This document shows positions 40,189 through 49,190 of a stretch of 64,000 bases of DNA, piece by piece (the first letter of the stretch is position 1; each line of letters begins with the position of its first letter). The stretch covers positions 496,001 to 560,000 of the forward strand of contig JBEKPS010000001.1 in assembly GCA_049520515.1 (NCBI GenBank). The letters are read 5' to 3'. The position numbers and the translations under genes were made by a program. This DNA comes from JAFAMS01 sp049520515. Lineage in GTDB: Bacteria > Vulcanimicrobiota > Vulcanimicrobiia > Vulcanimicrobiales > Vulcanimicrobiaceae. The notes beneath the pieces were generated by a model, which made no database searches, was not told where the DNA came from, and saw only the letters and a list, made by a program, of their open reading frames with translations.

Positions 40189-41394
40189 TTGGTCGACATC
40201 GAGGATGTCAAGCGCGCAGCGACCGCGATTCGCGGGCGTGTTCGTCGCACGAATCTCGTCGAGTCGCCGACATTTTCGGAGCTCACCGGCGGGCGCGTTT
40301 TCCTCAAACTCGAGAACCGCCAGATCACGGGCTCGTTCAAAGATCGGGGCGCTGCAAACCGCATGGCGCATCTGACGGCGGAGCAACGCGAACGCGGTGT
40401 GATCGCGCTTTCCGCGGGCAATCACGCGCAATCGGTTGCGTACGTCGCGCAAACGATGGGCGTGCCCGCGACGATCGTCATGCCGTCGACGACGCCGTTC
40501 TTCAAGGTGCGGCGGACCGAAGGATTCGGTGCACAGGTCATTCTGCACGGCGATACGCTGACCGAAGCCTCGGAGCGTGCCTATGCGATTGAAAAAGAGC
40601 GCAACCTCACGTTCATTCATCCCTACGACGACGCGCTCGTCATCGCCGGGCAAGGCACGGTTGGGATGGAGATTATCGAGGCCGCAGTCGATCTCGATAC
40701 GATCGTTGTTCCGGTCGGAGGCGGCGGTTTGCTCGCCGGGATTCTCATCGCGGTGAAAACGCTCTCGCCGAAAACGAAAATCATCGGTGTGGAGACGGAA
40801 GTTTATCCGTCGCTCGCGCAACTGCTCTCGAGCGAACCGATTAGCGCCGTCGGCCGCGACACGATTGCAGAAGGCATCGCGGTGAAAACGATCGGCGAGC
40901 TTCCGCTCATGATCGCGCGCGAGCTCGTCGACGAAGTGCTGACCGTCTCCGAGCGCGAGATCGAACGTGCGATCCACTCATTTCTCGAAGCAGAGAAACT
41001 CGTTGTCGAAGGCGCAGGCGCCGCACCGCTTGCGCTCTTGCTTTCCCAGCCGGAACGATTTGCGAATACGTCGACCGCGCTCGTCGTATCGGGAGGGAAC
41101 ATCGACACGGGCCTGCTCGCTTCGATTATCGCGCGCGTGCGGCTACGCGAGCATCGCGTGCACATCATTCGCGTTGCGCTGCCCGATCAGCCCGGAGCGC
41201 TCGCTCGTGTTGCAACCACGGTCAGCGCGCTCGGCGCGAACATCCTCGAAGTCGAGCACCAGCGCCAATTCTCAGAGATCTCGGCGCGCAGCGCATATCT
41301 GATGGTTTCCTTTGAGACGCAGCATCCTGAGGATGCGACCGAGGTCGTGCGCCGATTAGAATCTGATGGCTTTTCCACAACAGTCGTGAAGTGA
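40189..41394 (+). CDS. ilvA: threonine ammonia-lyase with C-terminal ACT-like domain
   Basis: A 401-aa PLP enzyme converting threonine to 2-oxobutyrate. Landmarks: LENRQITGSFKDRGAANRM (PLP Lys), LSAGNHAQSVAYVAQTMGVP, VPVGGGGLLAGILIAVKTLS (phosphate cradle), VEGAGAAPLALLL and the C-terminal regulatory region VHIIRVALPDQPGALARVAT. One ACT-like domain of about 75 aa, as in the catabolic/short biosynthetic type. TTG at 40189 gives the usual N-terminus (VDIEDVKRAATAIRGRV); GTG at 40177 is an alternative but overlaps the divergent gene. The symbol ilvA is by family; tdcB-type is possible. Confidence 0.92.
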   Translation: MVDIEDVKRAATAIRGRVRRTNLVESPTFSELTGGRVFLKLENRQITGSFKDRGAANRMAHLTAEQRERGVIALSAGNHAQSVAYVAQTMGVPATIVMPSTTPFFKVRRTEGFGAQVILHGDTLTEASERAYAIEKERNLTFIHPYDDALVIAGQGTVGMEIIEAAVDLDTIVVPVGGGGLLAGILIAVKTLSPKTKIIGVETEVYPSLAQLLSSEPISAVGRDTIAEGIAVKTIGELPLMIARELVDEVLTVSEREIERAIHSFLEAEKLVVEGAGAAPLALLLSQPERFANTSTALVVSGGNIDTGLLASIIARVRLREHRVHIIRVALPDQPGALARVATTVSALGANILEVEHQRQFSEISARSAYLMVSFETQHPEDATEVVRRLESDGFSTTVVK

Positions 41395-41423
41395 AAACGG
41401 ACCCGAGGTTTGAAGAGAAACGT

Positions 41424-42665
41424 ATGACGCCTGCCCACAGGATCGTCGCCGCGGTAATGACGGCGACGCTCGCGTTCGTGATGACGAGCGCAACGCCGGA
41501 TGCAGCACCTTCGCCCGGCCCAACAGCAACACCAACCCCAAAACCGACGCCGATGCGCGTTCCGAAACAAAGCTTCGATAACGCGCTCAAATGCCTCAAT
41601 GATGCCAGCGCAAGCGATACCGTCAAGATCAACTGCATCATGGACGTGCAAGCCTATGGCGATACGATCGGCTATCCGGCCGGGACGAGGGCGTTCATTC
41701 CGCTGGCAACGACCTGCTTTAAGGACCAAAGCTATTTCGTGCGACTCGCCGCCGCGCGTGCGATTCCACGCATTCTGATCAAGCGCGATCCGATCGTCAA
41801 CGACGAACTCAAGCTGTTCCTGGACCCGAAAGTGATCGCGTCGACGGACTGCCTGCACCAGTCGGAAACGATGTCCGTGCATCTCACGTTCTTCATGGCG
41901 AAGCACAGTTTTCCGCAGCTGCAGAAGCTCGGTATGATCGATACGATTTGGGACGCGCTGCTCAACGGCAACCCTTACGTGCAGAAAAATGCGCTCGGCG
42001 AATTCTATCTCGTGCTGGCAAAAGGCTCGCCGAAAGAACTTGCGCCGTATAAGGATCGCGCGGAGAAGTATTTCAACTTCCTCTTCTCACCCGAAGCATC
42101 GTCGCTGAACGAAGAAAACTTCATCACGATCTCGATCGATCAAATGGCGAGCATCCTCTTTGCGATGGGTGACTACGCATTCTTGGGCGATCATCTCCTC
42201 AAGCCGATCGCATCCTACGTGCTCTATCCCAATGACAAGAATCCTAAGGCCGTCTCACCCGACGCGCGCTGGGGATACGCTGACGATCTGAATTACAATC
42301 TGCGCGACCGCATGAACGTCACGTTGAAATTCGATGCCCCCTCGGCGAAGGTGTGGGCGAACGCGCTACAGGTACTGCTCATCGCGGCGACGCCCGTGAA
42401 GACACAACGCCAATGCATCGACCGTGAGACGGCGATGGAAAATCTCGTTTTCGCGGGGCACGACGTGCAGCAGCTTGCAGTGCAGACGCTGGTCGAGCTG
42501 GCCAACGAGCCTCCGAAGGGAGCCGAAGTCGGCGCGCAAGACCGGGGTTGCGGCGAGGTCGAAGCACGCGTGCTCGGCACGAGCGGTCACCTGCAGATGC
42601 AGAAGAACAGCGCAGGCGCGGAAGGCAACACCGTCATCAGCACCGGGACAGACATTACGAAATAG
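41424..42665 (+). CDS. exported helical-repeat protein of unknown function
   Basis: About 413 aa with a signal peptide (IVAAVMTATLAFVMTSATPD), a Pro/Thr-rich linker (SPGPTATPTPKPTPMRV) and a long helical body with HEAT-like segments (YFVRLAAARAIPRILIKRDP, YVQKNALGEFYLVLA, QQLAVQTLVELANEPP). Four or more Cys (LKCLNDAS, INCIMDV, TTCFKD, TDCLHQ) are consistent with an exported disulfide-bearing protein. ATG at 41424 follows GAAGAGAAACGT; a GTG at 41391 overlaps the ilvA stop as GTGA and cannot be excluded. No family assigned. Confidence 0.68.
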   Translation: MTPAHRIVAAVMTATLAFVMTSATPDAAPSPGPTATPTPKPTPMRVPKQSFDNALKCLNDASASDTVKINCIMDVQAYGDTIGYPAGTRAFIPLATTCFKDQSYFVRLAAARAIPRILIKRDPIVNDELKLFLDPKVIASTDCLHQSETMSVHLTFFMAKHSFPQLQKLGMIDTIWDALLNGNPYVQKNALGEFYLVLAKGSPKELAPYKDRAEKYFNFLFSPEASSLNEENFITISIDQMASILFAMGDYAFLGDHLLKPIASYVLYPNDKNPKAVSPDARWGYADDLNYNLRDRMNVTLKFDAPSAKVWANALQVLLIAATPVKTQRQCIDRETAMENLVFAGHDVQQLAVQTLVELANEPPKGAEVGAQDRGCGEVEARVLGTSGHLQMQKNSAGAEGNTVISTGTDITK

Positions 42666-43839
42666 CTGCGATCTCCTCGGCGCTGAGGCCGAGATCACGT
42701 TGCAGCATCACGGCCGTATGCATCCCGATTGCTGAGGGACCCGGCTCGATCTCGGCCGGTTCGGTATTGAGAAACTCCGGGATCGGGCGCAGCATTCGCA
42801 TCGGACCGAAGGTCGCATCGTGCACGGTAATCAGCGATTCGTTATGCACGACTTGTGCGTTCTCGAAGATGCTTGGAATCGATTCGAGCGGGCCGATGGC
42901 ACAGCCGAGCGGGATCAGCGTGTCGAGGACGACGTCACGCGTGCGCAGGCTGCACCACGTTTCAATCTTACGGTTGAGATCGTCGCCATTTTGAATCCGG
43001 TCGACGTTGGTTTGAAAACGCGGATCGTTCGCGAGCTCGTCCCCGCCGATTGCGTGTAAGAACCGCATTGCAATCGGCTGCGAACTGCCCGAGAGCGCGA
43101 CCCACTGGCCGTCGCTGCATAAGAAAGCGCCACGCGGTGCCGCGAATTCGAGCGCGTTGCCTAAGCGCGCCGGGATCCGGCCCGTTTGATCGTACGCCAT
43201 CAATTGCAGCTCGGTGAGCTTCATTGCGGCTTCGTAGATCGCGCAGTCGATGACCTCACCGCGGCCGGTCGCTTTGGCACGAATGAAGGCGGCCAAAACT
43301 GCGCTCGCGGCCAGCATCGCGGCGACGGTGTCGGCAAGCGCCAGCGACGGTAAGAGCGGAGTCCGATCTTCATAACCGCTCACGGCAGCAATTCCGCTCA
43401 TGGCTTCGGCGAGCGTTCCGAAACCGGCGCGATCGCGGTAGGGACCGCTTTGCCCAAACGCCGTCATGCGCAAGACTATCAAGCGCGGGTTACGCTTGAG
43501 TAAATCTTTCGGGTCGAGATTCCACTTCTCGAGGGTCCCCGGACGAAAATTCTCGACCAGCACATCGAACTCGCTGATCCACCGCCGGAACACGTTTTGC
43601 GCGTCGGATTTGTGCAGATCGAGTGCAACGCTTTTCTTGTTGCGCGAGAGCGATTTCCAATATATTCCCTCGCCGTGCTTCTCGGTTGCGAAGTGACGTG
43701 CGGGGTCGCCCTTGCCCGGTTGCTCGAGCTTAGTAACGTCGGCGCCGTAGTCGCCTAAAAGCGTCGCACAAAGCGGTCCCGCAACCATGGTAGCGCAATC
43801 TAGAACGCGGACCCCGCGTAGCGGACGTGTCTCTTGCAA
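42655..43839 (-). CDS. CaiB/BaiF family CoA-transferase
   Basis: A 394-aa class III CoA-transferase. RPLRGVRVLDCATMVAGPLC, GDYGADVTKLEQPGKGDPAR, FDVLVENFRPGTLEKWNLDP and LPSLALADTVAAMLA are visible; Asp170 stands at the catalytic position. TTG at 43839 is preferred because GGAGGGG lies at ideal distance and because it sits where the family begins; a longer frame would overlap the divergent GntR gene. It is divergently placed from the regulator-transport-catabolic gene set and probably belongs to it. Confidence 0.92.
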   Translation of the reverse strand: MQETRPLRGVRVLDCATMVAGPLCATLLGDYGADVTKLEQPGKGDPARHFATEKHGEGIYWKSLSRNKKSVALDLHKSDAQNVFRRWISEFDVLVENFRPGTLEKWNLDPKDLLKRNPRLIVLRMTAFGQSGPYRDRAGFGTLAEAMSGIAAVSGYEDRTPLLPSLALADTVAAMLAASAVLAAFIRAKATGRGEVIDCAIYEAAMKLTELQLMAYDQTGRIPARLGNALEFAAPRGAFLCSDGQWVALSGSSQPIAMRFLHAIGGDELANDPRFQTNVDRIQNGDDLNRKIETWCSLRTRDVVLDTLIPLGCAIGPLESIPSIFENAQVVHNESLITVHDATFGPMRMLRPIPEFLNTEPAEIEPGPSAIGMHTAVMLQRDLGLSAEEIAAIS

Positions 43840-43870
43840 ATCCCCTCCGCGCCCAGTATGGTTAACTCGA

Positions 43871-44578
43871 ATGGCAATTGTCAACAATCGAGAATCTGCA
43901 AAGAAGCCTGACCTTGCTGCCCTGCGCCTCGCCGACCAGGCGACGCTCGGCGGTCAGATCGCCGACCGGCTGCGCGAAAGTATCCGCGCGGGGCTTCTGC
44001 CTGCAGGCACGCGTCTAACCGAACAAAGTATCGCTGCCCAAACGCAAACGAGTCGCGGGCCGATTCGCGAAGCGCTCCGACAGCTCTCCGAAGCAGGCCT
44101 CGTCGAACTCCGGCCGCGTCGCGGCGCGGTCGTGACCGAGCACACCGACGACGAGTTCGCCGATATGATCTACGTGCGCGCGGTCTTAGAAGGCAACGCG
44201 GCGCGCAGCATCGCGAGCAAGAGCTCGAGGATCGACTTCACTTCCCTCGAGAAAATCGTCGAGGGCATGCGCCACGCGGCGCGTCCGAGCTTGATGCCGC
44301 AGTTGCGCGAGCTAGATTTTCAATTTCATCGTGAAGTCATGCGGCTCTCAGGCAGCGCGTACTCGCTAAAGTTCTGGAGCATGATGCATGACGGCTTGAG
44401 CACGATCATCATCGGCGCAATCGATCTTTATAAGAAACTCGATAGCGTGCCTGAAAGTCACGCCGCGATGCTCGAGGTCCTTCGCACCAAGACTCCGGCT
44501 GAAGCCGAAAGTTATTTTCGCCAGCGCATTTTGGAGACGAATTTTCGGGCGCTTGGACGTCCAACGCCGAACGAGTAA
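43871..44578 (+). CDS. GntR family transcriptional regulator (FadR/FCD subfamily)
   Basis: A 235-aa regulator. The wHTH (about 25-90) has GGQIADRLRESIRAGLLPAG, LTEQSIAAQTQTSRGPIREA and LRQLSEAGLVELRPRRGAVV; the FCD ligand domain (about 95-225) has FADMIYVRAVLEGNAARSIA and LDFQFHREVMRLSG with the metal-binding Asp and His. The family senses small carboxylates and usually represses the adjacent catabolic operon. A TTGTCAACAA site in its first codons suggests autoregulation. ATG at 43871. Confidence 0.93.
   Translation: MAIVNNRESAKKPDLAALRLADQATLGGQIADRLRESIRAGLLPAGTRLTEQSIAAQTQTSRGPIREALRQLSEAGLVELRPRRGAVVTEHTDDEFADMIYVRAVLEGNAARSIASKSSRIDFTSLEKIVEGMRHAARPSLMPQLRELDFQFHREVMRLSGSAYSLKFWSMMHDGLSTIIIGAIDLYKKLDSVPESHAAMLEVLRTKTPAEAESYFRQRILETNFRALGRPTPNE
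43878..43887. promoter_or_regulatory. candidate GntR/FCD operator
   Basis: TTGTCAACAA matches the FadR-type consensus TNGTNNACNA at every fixed position. It lies 31 bp from the start of the CoA-transferase gene and inside codons 3-6 of the regulator gene, so a bound repressor could block both divergent genes. This is a pattern match only. Confidence 0.5.
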
Positions 44579-44597
44579 TTAACCGAGGGGAACTACC

Positions 44598-45794
44598 ATG
44601 ATCCAGCGTTTTGTCGCCGTCGCGCTTTTCTTCGGCTTGCTGTGCACGGGCAATGTGCGCGCCGCCGACGTCCAAGGCGTCACGTCGAATTCGATTCTAA
44701 TTGGCGTGCAAGTCGCGCTGACCGGCCCGGCCAGCACCGTCGGTCAAGGTTTTCGCGCGGGCATCGACATGGCCGTCGACGAGATCAATGCGCACGGCGG
44801 CATCAACGGACGCCAAATCAAGACCGTCTATGAAGATGATAACGGGACGGCCGAAGGCGGCATTCTCGCCGTTCGGCGGCTCGCCGAACAAGATGGGGTC
44901 TTCGCAATCATGGGCGGCGGGACGAGCACGTCGACCGTTTCCGTGATTCCGCTGGTCGAGCAGGGCAACATCCTCTACTATGATTCGCTGGCCTCCGATC
45001 CGCGCGTGCTCGAAACCTACAGTCCGTACGTCTTTTCGGGGATGACGGTCGTGCGCGCCGACATCGCAAACTCGATCATCGCGGCGCTCAAGAAAGAATT
45101 GAAGGCAAAGACCGTCGGCATCGTCTCGAGCGATGAAGCCTTGTGCACGGCTGCCGTCAATCTGGTCGAACCGCAGCTGGCAGCGAACGGCCTGAAGCTC
45201 GTTGTCGAGCAAAAATTCCGCGGCGGAGATACAGACTTCAGTACGCAAGCCAATGCGATCAAGACCGCGAACCCGGATGCCCTCTATATGTGCGGGCTAC
45301 CGATCGACGGCGGCCGTTTGATCCCGCAGCTCAAGCGCGCCGGCGTAACCTCAAAGCTTCTCGGCGATGGAACGTTCACCGATGCGAATATCATTCGCGT
45401 CGGCGGCGCGTCGATCGACGGACTCTATTCGTTCTGGATCGTTTCACGGCAATTCATCGGTGAGACGAACGGACCGATGGGTGAGTGGAAAGAGCGCTTT
45501 GCGAAGAAATTTCCGAATCCGCCGGCCGGCGTTCCGAATCATTACACCCTGGCTGCCTACTCGGATATGTACTGTCTTGCCGAAGGCATTCGCCGCGCAG
45601 GCAAGGACGTCACGCGCGAACGGGTGATCGCGGGACTCGAGACGCTACACGACTACATTGCCGGAACCGACAAAGCGTTTTCCTACGCTGCTGCGATCGG
45701 TACGCCGCGCACGTTCAGTAAAGGCGATCACAAGGGCGCGCGCACGACGCAGCTCGTGGTCGTCCGCAACGGGCAATTCGTCTCCGCACACTAG
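44598..45794 (+). CDS. ABC transporter substrate-binding protein, branched-chain amino acid/aromatic type (LivJ-like)
   Basis: A 398-aa periplasmic protein with a signal peptide (VAVALFFGLLCTGNVRAADV). The Peripla_BP_6 fold is clear: ILIGVQVALTGPASTVGQGF, AGIDMAVDEINAHGGINGRQ, EDDNGTAEGGILAVRRL and LGDGTFTDANIIR. In catabolic clusters such proteins bind aromatic acids rather than leucine. No permease or ATPase genes follow, so it must borrow transport subunits from elsewhere. Good RBS (GAGGGGAAC). Confidence 0.92.
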   Translation: MIQRFVAVALFFGLLCTGNVRAADVQGVTSNSILIGVQVALTGPASTVGQGFRAGIDMAVDEINAHGGINGRQIKTVYEDDNGTAEGGILAVRRLAEQDGVFAIMGGGTSTSTVSVIPLVEQGNILYYDSLASDPRVLETYSPYVFSGMTVVRADIANSIIAALKKELKAKTVGIVSSDEALCTAAVNLVEPQLAANGLKLVVEQKFRGGDTDFSTQANAIKTANPDALYMCGLPIDGGRLIPQLKRAGVTSKLLGDGTFTDANIIRVGGASIDGLYSFWIVSRQFIGETNGPMGEWKERFAKKFPNPPAGVPNHYTLAAYSDMYCLAEGIRRAGKDVTRERVIAGLETLHDYIAGTDKAFSYAAAIGTPRTFSKGDHKGARTTQLVVVRNGQFVSAH

Positions 45795-46586
45795 ATGGAC
45801 TTAGGGTTGCGCGGCCGCGTCGCGATCGTTTCGGGCTCGAGTCAAGGGATCGGGTACGCGACGGCGCGCGCGCTTGCGATGGAAGGCGTATCCGTGACGA
45901 TGACGGCCCGCCGCATCGCCGATCTCGAGCTTGCCGCTGAGCGCGTGCGCTCCGAAGCCAAAGCCCAAGTCCTCACCGTGCAAGGCGATGTCGCCTCGGC
46001 CACCGACAACACGAAATTCGTCGAGCAAACGGTCGAGCGCTTTGGACGCGTCGACATTCTCGTGAACAACGATGGCGCACCGCCCGTCGGCCTGCTTGAA
46101 ACCTTCGACGATGCGGCGTGGGAAGCGGCCGTGCAGCGCAATCTCATGAGCGTGGTGCGCATGTCGCGCTTGTGTTTGCCGCACATGCGCACGGCCGGCG
46201 GCGGCCGCATCATCAACGTCACGACGGCGTCGGTGAAAAATGTTAGCCCATCGCTTGGGCTCTCGATTGCGACCTGGGCCGGCGTCGTCGGGTTCGCAAA
46301 AACGCTGGCGCTCGAAGTCGGTCGCGATCAAATCACGGTCAATACGATTTGTCCGGGACGGATCGCCACGCCGCGCCTCGAGAAAGTCATGCGCAAGAAA
46401 GCCGAAGCGCAAGGGACCGATCCGCAAGAAGATCTGCAACGCATGCTCGATGACGTTCCGATCGGACGCCTGGGTACGGCGGACGACATCGCGGGCTTCA
46501 TCACGTTTCTGGCCTCGGAACGCGGAGGATTCATCACCGGTACGACAACTCAAGTCGACGGTGGTCTCGTGCGCAGTTTGCTATGA
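45795..46586 (+). CDS. SDR family oxidoreductase lacking the YxxxK motif
   Basis: A 263-aa Rossmann-fold protein: GRVAIVSGSSQGIGYATARA (TGxxxGIG-like), VDILVNNDGAPPVG (NNAG-like) and the end ERGGFITGTTTQVDGGLV. At the active site, where Ser...YxxxK is usual, the sequence is NVTTASVKNVSPSLGLSIAT followed by WAGVVGFAKTLALEVG: Tyr and Lys are replaced by Ser and Trp. A divergent SDR subgroup with other residues here is known, so it may still act on a special substrate. ATG directly follows the previous TAG; overlaps the ligase by ATGA. Confidence 0.88.
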   Translation: MDLGLRGRVAIVSGSSQGIGYATARALAMEGVSVTMTARRIADLELAAERVRSEAKAQVLTVQGDVASATDNTKFVEQTVERFGRVDILVNNDGAPPVGLLETFDDAAWEAAVQRNLMSVVRMSRLCLPHMRTAGGGRIINVTTASVKNVSPSLGLSIATWAGVVGFAKTLALEVGRDQITVNTICPGRIATPRLEKVMRKKAEAQGTDPQEDLQRMLDDVPIGRLGTADDIAGFITFLASERGGFITGTTTQVDGGLVRSLL

Positions 46587-47971
46587 CGATCCCGTACTAT
46601 CCGCAGGCGCTCGATTTCGAGCAGCTTCTTAAGGATTATCCGCCCGCGCCGCTGGCCTACGATCAGGTCTACCGGCTCTCGCGCGACGAGCTGCACGCGC
46701 GTAAGCAAGAACGCTTTCGCAAAGAAATGCAGCGCGCGTGGGAGATTCCGTTCTACCAACGTTTCTGGAAAGTGGCGGGACTATCGCCGGGGGACATTCG
46801 CGGACTCGAGGATCTGCACAAGATTCCGATCTGTTCGGTCTACGATTTTCGCGATAGTATCGCAGCGCATCCGCCCTTCGGCGACTTCATGGGCATCACG
46901 CCCGAAGACGGTGCGCGCATGCCGATCTCGCTGCAGAGCAGCGGCGGCACGACCGGATTTCCGCGCGCGATGCTGTACGCACCGCAAGACCGCGAGGTGA
47001 TGGCGATCCTGCGCGCACGCACGCTGCACATGCACGGCGTACGTCCCGGTGACGTCGTGCAAGTGATGCTCGCACTCGGCTTAGCAAACGGCGGCGCCGG
47101 CCTGCAAGAAGCGGTCTGGAAGTATACCGGCGCCATTCCAATGATCACGGGCGGCGGCTCGGTGACGCCGACGCGCCGGCAAATCGAGATCGCACGCGCG
47201 TGGAAAGCGACGGTGCTCGTCGGCTTTCCTGCATACGTGCGGCACGTGGGACTCGTCGCGCGCGACGAGATGGGGATCGATCCGAAATCGCTGTCGGTGC
47301 GGTTGATCGATTCGTATCTCGGCACCGACGATCGTACCGCGCTCGAAGAGCTGTGGGGCGTGCCCGCCTACGATTGCTACGGCGGACACGAGGCCGGAAA
47401 CATGGCCTCGGAGTGCGAGCACAAGAACGGCATGCACATCTACGAGGATGCCTACGAAGTCGAGATCTGCGATCCGGAGACGAACCGCACCGTGCCGGAC
47501 GGCGAACGCGGCAATATTGTCGTCACGACGTTCTTCAAGTACAGCGCGCCGCTGATTCGCTACAACTACAACGACGTCTCGGCGATCATGCCCTCGGAAT
47601 GTCCGTGCGGCATTCGCTTGCGGCGGCTCGAGAAACTGTTTGGCCGCAGCGACAACATGATCAAGGTGCGGGGCGTGAATGTTTTTCCAGAAGCCGTCGC
47701 GGGGATTCTCGACAGCGATCCGCGTTTGACCGGCGAGTACATCTGCGTGGTCGACCGTCCGAACGATGCCGACGAACTGACGATCCTGATCGAATGTGCA
47801 GCGATCGATAACGCGTCAGCCGGGCTGCGCGAGCGCTTGACTCAGCGCCTGGGCGAAGGGCTTGGGCTGCGCATCGGCGTCGAACTGGCGCCGCGTGGCT
47901 CGCTCGATGAGATCACGGGCTTGCATTCCAATTCGAAAGTCAAACGCGTCCTCGACAAACGAAAGAAGTGA
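46583..47971 (+). CDS. PaaK-like aryl/acyl-CoA ligase
   Basis: A 462-aa adenylate-forming enzyme of the phenylacetate-CoA ligase family: FYQRFWKVAGLSPGDIRGLE, SLQSSGGTTGFPRAMLYAP (P-loop-like A3), AYDCYGGHEAGNMASECEHK (A5), LFGRSDNMIKVRGVNVFPEA (A8) and SNSKVKRVLDKRKK at the end, with the A10 Lys. The substrate is probably an aromatic or small organic acid. Translation is coupled to the SDR gene; the amidohydrolase follows after 4 nt. Confidence 0.92.
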   Translation: MTIPYYPQALDFEQLLKDYPPAPLAYDQVYRLSRDELHARKQERFRKEMQRAWEIPFYQRFWKVAGLSPGDIRGLEDLHKIPICSVYDFRDSIAAHPPFGDFMGITPEDGARMPISLQSSGGTTGFPRAMLYAPQDREVMAILRARTLHMHGVRPGDVVQVMLALGLANGGAGLQEAVWKYTGAIPMITGGGSVTPTRRQIEIARAWKATVLVGFPAYVRHVGLVARDEMGIDPKSLSVRLIDSYLGTDDRTALEELWGVPAYDCYGGHEAGNMASECEHKNGMHIYEDAYEVEICDPETNRTVPDGERGNIVVTTFFKYSAPLIRYNYNDVSAIMPSECPCGIRLRRLEKLFGRSDNMIKVRGVNVFPEAVAGILDSDPRLTGEYICVVDRPNDADELTILIECAAIDNASAGLRERLTQRLGEGLGLRIGVELAPRGSLDEITGLHSNSKVKRVLDKRKK

Positions 47972-47975
47972 ACTC

Positions 47976-48878
47976 GTGAGCGAACTCCCGCAGCCGCGCA
48001 TCATCGACTTGCACTCGCATTGGGGTACGAAGCGTGGCTGGTACGGCAATCCCGGCAATTGGTTCGAGCCTGAAGGCGCAGCGGCGTTCGATAAGCTCAG
48101 GAAATACTTCAACTGGTCGGGCGACCTCTACACGGAAGAGAAAATGGCGGAAGATTTTCGCCGCGGCAACGTGCGCGCCGTGCTCGATCTCGCGTACACG
48201 ACCGACATGCCGATCGAAGAGGCACGCAGCCAGCACGATTACGCCTTTGAAACGCAGCGACGCTTTCCGGACGTGATTCTCGGCCACTGGATCAAGCTGC
48301 AGCCCTCAGAGCCGAAGGCGCTGGACGAGCTGAAGCGCTGCATTGCGAATCGCGTTGAGTTCATCGGCTTCGGGATGTCAGTCGGCGGACCGATTTGCAC
48401 CGATCCGGCCTATGTGCCGTTCATCGAGCTCTGCATCGCGGAGAAAATTCCGGTGCTCATCACGACCGGAATGACGGGTGCCGGTGCCGGGGAACGCGGC
48501 GGCTTCGGTTACGTGCTCGACGATACGCATCCACGTCATATCGATCGGCTTGCGGCGCGTTATCCGGAACTGACGATCATCGCCGCGCGACCGGCGTGGC
48601 CGTGGCAACAAGAAGCGATCGCGATGCTGCTGCACAAAGGCAATGTCTGGAACGAGCTGCATGGCTGGTCGCCAAAGTATTATCCGCCCGAACTCAAGCG
48701 CGAGATTGGCAAGCGTCTGCAGAACAAGATCATGTTCGGCGCGGATTATCCGATGCTCTCATACGACCGGCTGCGGCGCGACTGGCGCGCCGAAGGCTTT
48801 CCAGAAGAGATCATCGAGAAAGTGTTTTGGAAGAACGCGAAGGCGCTGTTCGACTCGATCGGTGTGACGACAGCTTAG
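47976..48878 (+). CDS. amidohydrolase family protein (amidohydrolase_2 / decarboxylase type)
   Basis: A 300-aa TIM-barrel hydrolase/decarboxylase: RIIDLHSHWGTKRGWYGNPG (HxH near the N-terminus as HSH), LGHWIKLQPSEPKALDEL, PVLITTGMTGAGAGERG, HPRHIDRLAARYPELTIIAA and IMFGADYPMLSYDRLRRDW (metal-binding Asp in GADYP). This group contains 2-amino-3-carboxymuconate-6-semialdehyde- and gamma-resorcylate-type decarboxylases. Together with SDR, ligase and CoA-transferase it suggests ring or side-chain catabolism. GTG at 47976. Confidence 0.88.
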   Translation: MSELPQPRIIDLHSHWGTKRGWYGNPGNWFEPEGAAAFDKLRKYFNWSGDLYTEEKMAEDFRRGNVRAVLDLAYTTDMPIEEARSQHDYAFETQRRFPDVILGHWIKLQPSEPKALDELKRCIANRVEFIGFGMSVGGPICTDPAYVPFIELCIAEKIPVLITTGMTGAGAGERGGFGYVLDDTHPRHIDRLAARYPELTIIAARPAWPWQQEAIAMLLHKGNVWNELHGWSPKYYPPELKREIGKRLQNKIMFGADYPMLSYDRLRRDWRAEGFPEEIIEKVFWKNAKALFDSIGVTTA

Positions 48879-49189
48879 CGGTTCAGCGTGTCGACCTCGA
48901 CGACGTGATGCGTCACTTCGTCGTCGTACGAACTCAGCAAGAGCTGCGCTTCGGGCTCCACGACCGCGTGATTGACATTCTTACCGGTGAACGTTCGGAT
49001 CGCATCCATCGATTCCCAGAACGTGAGCACGATGATGCGCGTATTTGTCGCGCGCGCTTCACTCAGCACGAGCGCGCCGCGATGCCCGGGAATCTCGCGA
49101 AGCTGCGGCGTGAGCACGTCGCGGAAAAAGACGGCGTAGGCTTTCGCATTTGCGATAGTAGCCTTAGCCCGAAAACGCCGAACGATCAT
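48875..49189 (-). CDS. antibiotic biosynthesis monooxygenase (ABM) domain protein
   Basis: A 104-aa protein beginning MIVRRFRAKATIANAKAYAV, with FFRDVLTPQLREIPGHRGAL, RIIVLTFWESMDAIRTFTGK (family strand-helix) and a C-terminal HHVVEVDTL. The last segment matches small ABM proteins that act on quinone-like substrates or have no known activity. The ATG at 49189 is preferred; a longer frame overlaps the next small gene. Confidence 0.82.
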   Translation of the reverse strand: MIVRRFRAKATIANAKAYAVFFRDVLTPQLREIPGHRGALVLSEARATNTRIIVLTFWESMDAIRTFTGKNVNHAVVEPEAQLLLSSYDDEVTHHVVEVDTLNR

Positions 49190-49190
49190 C

